Shown here: positions 59,401 through 64,000 of the stretch, in pieces
How the letters are laid out: every line of letters starts with the position of its first letter
Position numbering within the stretch: the stretch's first letter is position 1
Assembly: GCA_028015205.1 (NCBI GenBank)
Contig: CM051515.1
Span: forward strand, 10,496,001-10,560,000
DNA from: Mytilisepta virgata
Lineage: Eukaryota > Mollusca > Bivalvia > Mytilida > Mytilidae
DNA length: 64,000 nucleotides
Reading direction: 5' to 3'
Notes under the pieces: generated by a model
Told to the model about the DNA's origin: nothing
The model's input: the letters and a program-made list of their open reading frames with translations, nothing else
Databases searched by the model: none
Translations under genes and position numbers: made by a program

Positions 59401-62400
59401 GCTTCTGTTCTTGATATAAATTTTTTCTGATATTCATTTGTGCTCAGTGTTTCTTAAATATGTTTTCAGGGAAGACTTGCTTAAATTACTTTACAGAATT
59501 AATGACTAATACACCTGGATAACAACAAAGGTCAACAATGACATACCAATCAATTAAACTCGCCAAATCTACAGAGCACAAAACAACATACAATCAACAG
59601 GAAGTGAGGAAAGTCAGATTTGGTACAGGCTCTTATACTGATAGTGATAGATTAAATTACCTTAATTAATAATTAATGGACTTCATAGATTTCTCAAATA
59701 CTAATGTGTGAGTTTCGTCAATTTTGATTCATGAGATTCATTGTTCTCATGGTCTAAAATGTTGAACAATAACCCAAATCGTGGAAGAGTACATCCAAAT
59801 GCCAAAATGAACGAAAAGAGTAATAGCAAAACAATCCAAGAACAGAGCTACATATACATGATGTATGCATGAAGTTTCACAAAATTTAGTAACAGGATAA
59901 TTTGCGCCACGTCGACGCAAGTAGTAACGATAAATAATAACTTCATACGTACGTTTGTGTATAGAAATAATACGACTTTGACTAAACCAATTAATATTAA
60001 AATTAAGCCATACAATTTAGTAATAAAATAACAATCCAAAGATACTAATATTAGATATAGTAAATTTATACTCTGCCGTATACGACGCATTTCAAGGAGT
60101 TACCTCTCATCAGCAGCATGAGTAAATGTGTCCTTTCAACATATTCTGGGTTTTTTTTCCATATATAATATGCATAATATCTGTATCTAGATTGTTAACA
60201 TAATTGCGGCTGAATATTCCTATCGAAAGTTTGAAATTAAAGAAAAGAATGGGACAATATCCACACAGGAAAGATTTCTACTGCTGTCGATTGAGCATGG
60301 AATATTTCGAAATTGTCTATTATTTGTGAAGAAAAGCTGGGTGAGGTAAGATATCCAGTCACATGAAGGTGTGATGTCCTACTACAAGTGTTTCTTTACT
60401 TGATTTTTTTTAAAGAAAATTATGTTTGAAATTCTAAAAACAACATTAATTTAAATGAGCAGTTTCAAATTTGTATCAAACAATTTTAATAACTGACTTG
60501 TTCGTTCTTATAAGAACACTTAAGAGAGCACATATCAGTCGGCGTTTCGAAAATGGTCATAGAAGTGAAATGAATACGGGGAAAATGACCTTTTTAGTTT
60601 CTAGCTGGTAATTAAGTAGTTCAAACAGACAAAAGTACAAACGTCTTAAATTAAGTACCCCGAAATTTACCCCAATGGTTTTTGAAAGAAGATTTTAAAC
60701 ATATCCAACAAGAAATACGATGTCTGTTAGCTCTAACAGACGCAAACATGCATCATGCAAATATAAAGTTCGAGTTGACTTTGCCTATTGGTTTTTTAGG
60801 AGAAGATCGCTTACAAAGAATTGTCTGTCCCAAATATGTTCAGGAATTTTATAAGTTATAAATACACCGTACAATATGTTATGCATGACTACCTGTATAC
60901 TCAAATTTCATTTGAAATTGGCAAATGGTTAGAAATGAAATCAAAAATTGTACATGGAAGTCACGTTAGTTCGCTGATATTTAATAACCTTTTCATTACC
61001 GTTTTCAGGTCAAAGATTGTTTTTCTCTCAACGGTGTTGAAGATATTTTCATTTGTAAGTTTCTTATAAAGTTACAGGAAGTCGGCGTAAAACAACATTC
61101 AAAATATAATTCTGCCAACTTAGAAAACGGCTACTTTTTCGAAAACATACATTTAAATTTAACCCACTATGTGGTAATAAGTGACAATAATTAGGATAAG
61201 ATAACAATGTACCGATTATGACATGTATAATGGATGTATAAAGAAGTTTGAAAATATATCTTCTGGGATAAATGTTGGGGACATGAAATTATTTGATCTT
61301 GTTACCGTTATTCTACTTTAAAATACGCTACAGCAAAAAAATCAAGAACTAAAAATAAAGAAAACCAAAATGATCATTTAAGATAAAAAAAATGTGTAAG
61401 AAAGATAGTGCAATATATGAATAAAACAACAAAGAGCACATTTTTACATTTGGAGAGGTCGAAATTGACAAAATATAATAATGAAGTAAGATACAGAATA
61501 CAGAAACGATAAACAAAAGACTTGAATATAACACTAACTAGTAATCATTTAACACGCATCTGTTTGAATTTTTATGAATTTATTTTGCAGGTTTTTGGAC
61601 TGGGTATTCTCGCACTGGGACTAATATTGACAAATGATAAAGTCTTAACAGACGGTTCATTAATTTTCATATTTAAGAAATTATATTTCTATCAATACAA
61701 CCTTTACGATATCCTTATTGGAATAGCTGCATCTTCAGTGGTCATTGGTATTCTTACTACACTATTATCGATTGCAAATATGGCAGGGACTTGGATGGAA
61801 TCACTTAAATTGCTAAAGACGGTAGGTGGTTTATCATTTTATAGATTAACACAACATATGTGACAGACTAGCATTTTATATACCTCAAACTTATACACAA
61901 CTAAAATGTTTTCCATATTATGTTAAAATGGACAAAAAAAAATAAACGCATTGAAGAAACTCTTCCGTGCAATAAATAATTCCAAAGAAGAAGGTTATTG
62001 TGAGTTCCTTGTTTGTTTTATAGGAGACACTGTGTCATGTGTGTGGTCTTTAAAGCTAAAGGAAAAGCCTTTCATTAAGCCCAAAACGACTTACAGCATC
62101 GAATAAGATGTTCTTTCTTCTTCTACGTTATACGTTTGGTGATTTTACCTTTAGAACCTAGATTGATTTCATCTTTCGAAGAATTCTGAATATTGTGGTA
62201 ACATTCACTAAAGCTAACAATGCGCACTTAAAAATTATTGGTTACTTATAACATATAACTGTGGACATAACGAATACAAATTAAATACACTATGAGCAAC
62301 CCTGAGTTTCGATTACCTAACTCCAGAATATAACTGAACACAGATCACGACTATGTTTAGACAAGTGTGTCGACTTTTGTACAGCAGCAACGTCAAGGTA

Positions 62401-63913
62401 TGCAATGGGTTCAGTAATTCATCTTCTAAAGTGAAAAATGTTTCTCATGATCGAGCTAAATTGAAGAGTTTTTTTAACTTACCTATTCCTGATATTTTAC
62501 ATTTCTCAAATGTCAAATCCCCATATTACCATTTATTTATTTGTTACATATTTATATCAAATTTCGTTCACAATTGTTTACATTTCAGAGCTTGATATTA
62601 TCGTTATCACTACATGTGCCAAGAATAATTGCCATTATATTTTTTGCCATAATGATGGAAAAGGTAAAAAAAAGTGTTTATACATTTAAGTGACATTATT
62701 AATGGTGATCATCAAGTTTGCACAAAAAAAGAACGAAAAGAAATTCTAAATATATGTTGTATTTCAAGATAACAATATCAGAGTAATATATTTGTAGACA
62801 TTAAATAATTGAGTCTTCCCCCGGTTTTTTGGTAGGGTCCATGTTGTTCATATGGTTTTAGTTTTTAATTGTAGTGCATGTATTGTTTTGGTCTTTGTTT
62901 CGTTGTTCTCCGGAGTTTGTCAGTTGTTACGATTTTTCTCTCCTTCGAATATCCCTTTGGTATTTCTTGACTTTACCTATTGTATTACATTAATAACTGT
63001 AGTTATTGATTTATAGTTTTAATTATTATTTGTATTATGTTTTTATTTTCTGATAAACGCATTCGAAGATTTTCGAATAAAATAATATTTAATATACAAT
63101 GAAGTATTGACATTCACCTATTGTCTGAAAACATAAGTTTGGTCATTTTCCTACTCTCTGAAAACCTCAGTTCTTAGAGTGGATTTTTGGCATTTTCAAA
63201 GTATAAATGTGAGAACAATTTTTGTTTGTTGACAAACTCCGACCTATCGTAAAACCATTATAATTTTAAATATTTTTATACACTTTGTGCGAATACCATG
63301 CTACACAGGGATTTAATATTTGATTTAATAAAATTTCATAGGAAGATATCCCTTTAACATTGAAAATTCCATAGGTGAAATGTTTGTTTCTCTTGAAGGC
63401 ATAATTGATAAAAAAATCAGACAAGCTCAGTTGTTTTAGTTATGACTTGGCTATTTGCATTTGTTAGTCAAGTGATACGAAGATTTTTGCGACCGTAGAA
63501 TGCATAATACACGACTTCCGGAAACAAAGGTATTGTTATCGTATAAACTACATACAATAAAACAGTAAAAGCTGAACAAATATTTAAACAAAAAATATTT
63601 TGATTTTGCAACTATACGTATCAAAACAAAGCTGTCTATTGCAGATGTTCGTATAGTAAGAACAACTCTTATGCCATATGCCGATACATGGATTATGCAA
63701 CAAGGACATAAGTACTAGAATTGTTCAATATATGTTTACTTCAATTGCATGAGTTTAAATGCAGATTTATATTTTCCGTAACTTTAGGTAAACGACCACT
63801 TACGTTTCGTCCTAAACGTACAACAGGATGGATATTACTATCAATACCAATCTTATTATAACAATCCAGCAGTAGCCGAGTTTACAGAACATTGGAATTA
63901 TATGATTCTAGAG
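44425..63913 (+). CDS. Triple tetraspanin-like protein, gene 2 (exons 1-10, runs off window)
   Basis: Tandem paralogue of gene 1. Three alternative first exons (44425, 49149, 52597) precede exons 2 to 10 at 56261-63913; each body exon matches its gene 1 counterpart in borders and phase, and in length except exon 10, which is two codons shorter. About 415 codons are visible, covering module 1 and module 2 up to the first half of its large loop. No stop or broken splice site was found in exons 2-10. Introns are also alignable, so the duplication is recent relative to the upstream relic. Start used here is that of exon 1a; the true start may be any of the three. Function is unknown beyond the tetraspanin-like fold. 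Confidence 0.7.
46147..46822. mobile_element. 676-bp MITE present only in copy U1
   Basis: Perfect 19-bp terminal inverted repeats: CAGGGGCCAGGTTTTCGAA at 46147 and its complement ending at 46822. Subterminal sequence also pairs loosely (CGTAAGAT, GGTCTTACGAC). The empty site in U2 (about 50218-50226) reads AATTCAGAGTTTC, so this is an insertion. The target duplication is unclear: CAG against CTG if the element starts at GGGCC. No coding capacity. Confidence 0.8.
49070..49077 (+). promoter_or_regulatory. TATA box before exon 1b
   Basis: TATATAAG 72 nt upstream of the ATG at 49149. Confidence 0.5.
49149..49220 (+). CDS. Gene 2 first exon 1b
   Basis: 24 codons, MAKVNKGRFTISANIIMTG to LISR, donor GTAAGG. 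Two residues differ from 1a (Arg to Lys, Thr to Ser). Confidence 0.7.
52519..52526 (+). promoter_or_regulatory. TATA box before exon 1c
   Basis: TATATAAG 71 nt upstream of the ATG at 52597. Confidence 0.5.
52597..52659 (+). CDS. Gene 2 first exon 1c, 9-nt deletion
   Basis: 21 codons, MTKVNRGISASIIMTGELIS and Arg. It lacks three codons (Arg-Phe-Thr) present in 1a and 1b, has Glu in the first helix, and its donor is GTAATG instead of GTAAGG. It is nearest to exon 2 but looks the most worn. Confidence 0.55.
53506..53967 (+). CDS. THAP-domain protein, first exon
   Basis: Residues 1-97 form a THAP zinc-finger domain: C5, C10, C54 and H57 match the C2CH ligands, with FPKD at 23-26, Trp 33, and VPSIYP at 92-97 closing the domain as the usual A-V-P-T-I-F does. 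THAP domains bind DNA and occur in transcription factors and in P-element-type transposases. The last 35 residues are hydrophobic and unlike THAP proteins; a donor-like GGTATAGT at about 53819 suggests that the frame there is intron. No downstream exon was found. The gene lies between exon 1c and exon 2 of gene 2 on the same strand and replaces the rest of duplication unit U3, so it probably arrived with an insertion. Confidence 0.7.
   Translation: MGRNCAVAGCSNSAKTGHTQHAFPKDDRQRNLWVRFVKLTRVDFTVPTKHSAICSEHFSEECYEVDRLIFKPFKELFGLSAHNEKRLLPVSVPSIYPNQHDQYTWYSDGLHQNTFEKIILTCLILFVFIYHAYVFICVYMHMFENECIIIMSL
53968..55300. other. Region downstream of the THAP exon
   Basis: No further THAP or transposase exon, and no clear terminal repeat, was recognised. 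The sequence has no counterpart in gene 1 intron 1. Homology with gene 1 resumes at about 55310. Confidence 0.5.
55640..55715 (-). repeat. tRNA-like sequence, minus strand
   Basis: On the minus strand TTGGTAGCCGCAAAG then AGTTCGAATCTCTG (complement of 55651-55664) resembles A and B boxes of a tRNA. A related plus-strand copy lies at 55812-55890, so the pair is inverted. Gene 1 keeps only part of this one (near 16396). Could be a SINE head or tRNA pseudogene. Confidence 0.4.
55812..55890 (+). repeat. tRNA-like sequence with deleted B box
   Basis: Counterpart of 16500-16592. GGAGGGACACGG replaces a longer stretch in gene 1 that contained GTTCAAACCCCAGT. Confidence 0.35.
56261..56494 (+). CDS. 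Gene 2 exon 2
   Basis: 78 codons between TTTTTTCCAG and GTAAGA. Differs from gene 1 at about eight residues; the helix 2 ending GMWGAIGRKQLMLAI is unchanged. Confidence 0.85.
57260..57334 (+). CDS. Gene 2 exon 3
   Basis: 25 codons, helix 3. Two residues differ from gene 1 (Gly to Ser, Val to Ile). Confidence 0.85.
58628..58741 (+). CDS. Gene 2 exon 4
   Basis: 38 codons, KSDLHDTLHQYTTAYYFGG to FRRFLSV, first half of the module 1 loop. Confidence 0.8.
59235..59351 (+). CDS. Gene 2 exon 5
   Basis: 39 codons; one residue differs from gene 1 (Asp to Glu). The frame upstream is broken here, supporting the acceptor CTTTTTAAG. Confidence 0.75.
60030..60119 (-). repeat. R1 fragment in gene 2 intron 5
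   Basis: AACAATCCAAAGATAC to CTCATCAGCAGCAT. Gene 1 lacks it: the uninterrupted site at about 21255 reads CAATTTATAAATGAGTCC. Confidence 0.8.
60191..60345 (+). CDS. Gene 2 exon 6
   Basis: 155 nt, phase 2. Linker between modules 1 and 2, ending KKSWV as in gene 1. Changes include Lys to Glu, Asp to His and Phe to Cys. Confidence 0.8.
61009..61054 (+). CDS. Gene 2 exon 7
   Basis: 46 nt, SKIVFLSTVLKIFSF after the split Arg codon. One residue differs (Val to Thr). Confidence 0.8.
61591..61821 (+). CDS. Gene 2 exon 8
   Basis: 77 codons, VFGLGILALGLILTND to LKLLKT. About a dozen residues differ from gene 1, most in the last third. Confidence 0.8.
62589..62663 (+). CDS. Gene 2 exon 9
   Basis: 25 codons, helix 7. 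One residue differs (Trp to Leu). Confidence 0.8.
62815..62985 (+). mobile_element. Retroelement 3' tail in gene 2 intron 9
   Basis: Third copy of the tail family at 13980 and 39500; contains GGGTCCATGTTGTTCATATG and CCTTCGAATATCC. Gene 1 has unrelated inserted sequence in the same intron. Confidence 0.65.
63788..63913 (+). CDS. Gene 2 exon 10
   Basis: 42 codons, VNDHLRFVLNVQQDGYYYQ to HWNYMILE, donor GTAGGA. First half of the module 2 large loop. The middle (YQYQSYYNNPAV) is rewritten compared with gene 1 (YGYYSYPIIIIPAV). The window ends 87 bp later. Confidence 0.8.
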
Positions 63914-64000
63914 GTAGGAATAAAAACAAATGTTTCAAAACAAATTTTATCAACACAAATGGTGGAAAGTTGCGTGTAATTAGTTATTGTCTTTTACTTT

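Noticed and set aside
1..64000. CRISPR arrays, rRNA genes, prokaryotic operons
   Set aside because: No regular spacer array, no rRNA-like sequence and no runs of adjacent long ORFs were seen.

Overview
The window reads as a piece of an animal nuclear genome, most likely a bivalve mollusc (a marine mussel is the best guess). It is very AT-rich, coding sequence is split into short exons with GT/AG borders and introns of 0.5 to 3 kb, and the introns and spacers hold many dispersed repeats (Penelope-like and LINE fragments, MITEs, fold-back elements). There is no bacterial-style operon, CRISPR array or rRNA. The species call is inference; the intron-exon structure is seen directly.

Region 1-15.0 kb is repeat-rich spacer. 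It holds a MITE with a TTA target duplication (176-419), a 375-bp dispersed repeat called R1 here, a decayed Penelope-like GIY-YIG endonuclease (7036-7340) followed by a hammerhead-ribozyme-like core (7612-7638), a 518-bp TTAA-flanked MITE (7991-8508), a LINE reverse-transcriptase remnant (13130-13965), and two relic exons (11033-11143 and 12022-12105) of an older copy of the main gene family.

Region 15.0-40.7 kb is the main content: one plus-strand gene of 20 exons that I assembled by hand. Every junction keeps phase and the model gives 895 codons. It encodes three tetraspanin-like modules in a row, predicted to cross the membrane 12 times. Modules 2 and 3 carry the CCG, CC, C, C cysteine pattern of tetraspanin large extracellular loops and almost the same exon lengths (46/231/75/x/x/84). 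Module 1 has lost the CCG exon. A short W-x-R-S-K motif precedes the first helix of modules 2 and 3. Exon 19 carries one in-frame TAG.

Region 40.7-64 kb holds a second, tandem copy of the gene. It has three candidate first exons (44425, 49149, 52597), each with a TATA box at the same distance, carried on a 3.4-kb tandem duplication. Exons 2 to 10 follow at 56261-63913 and the gene runs off the window. A THAP-domain ORF (53506-53967) sits between the last first exon and exon 2. The two copies are close in introns as well as exons, so the duplication is fairly recent, yet their loop exon 10 differs almost only by amino-acid-changing substitutions.

No expression data, database search or phylogeny was available. 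Family calls rest on motifs, exon phase and comparison of copies inside the window.
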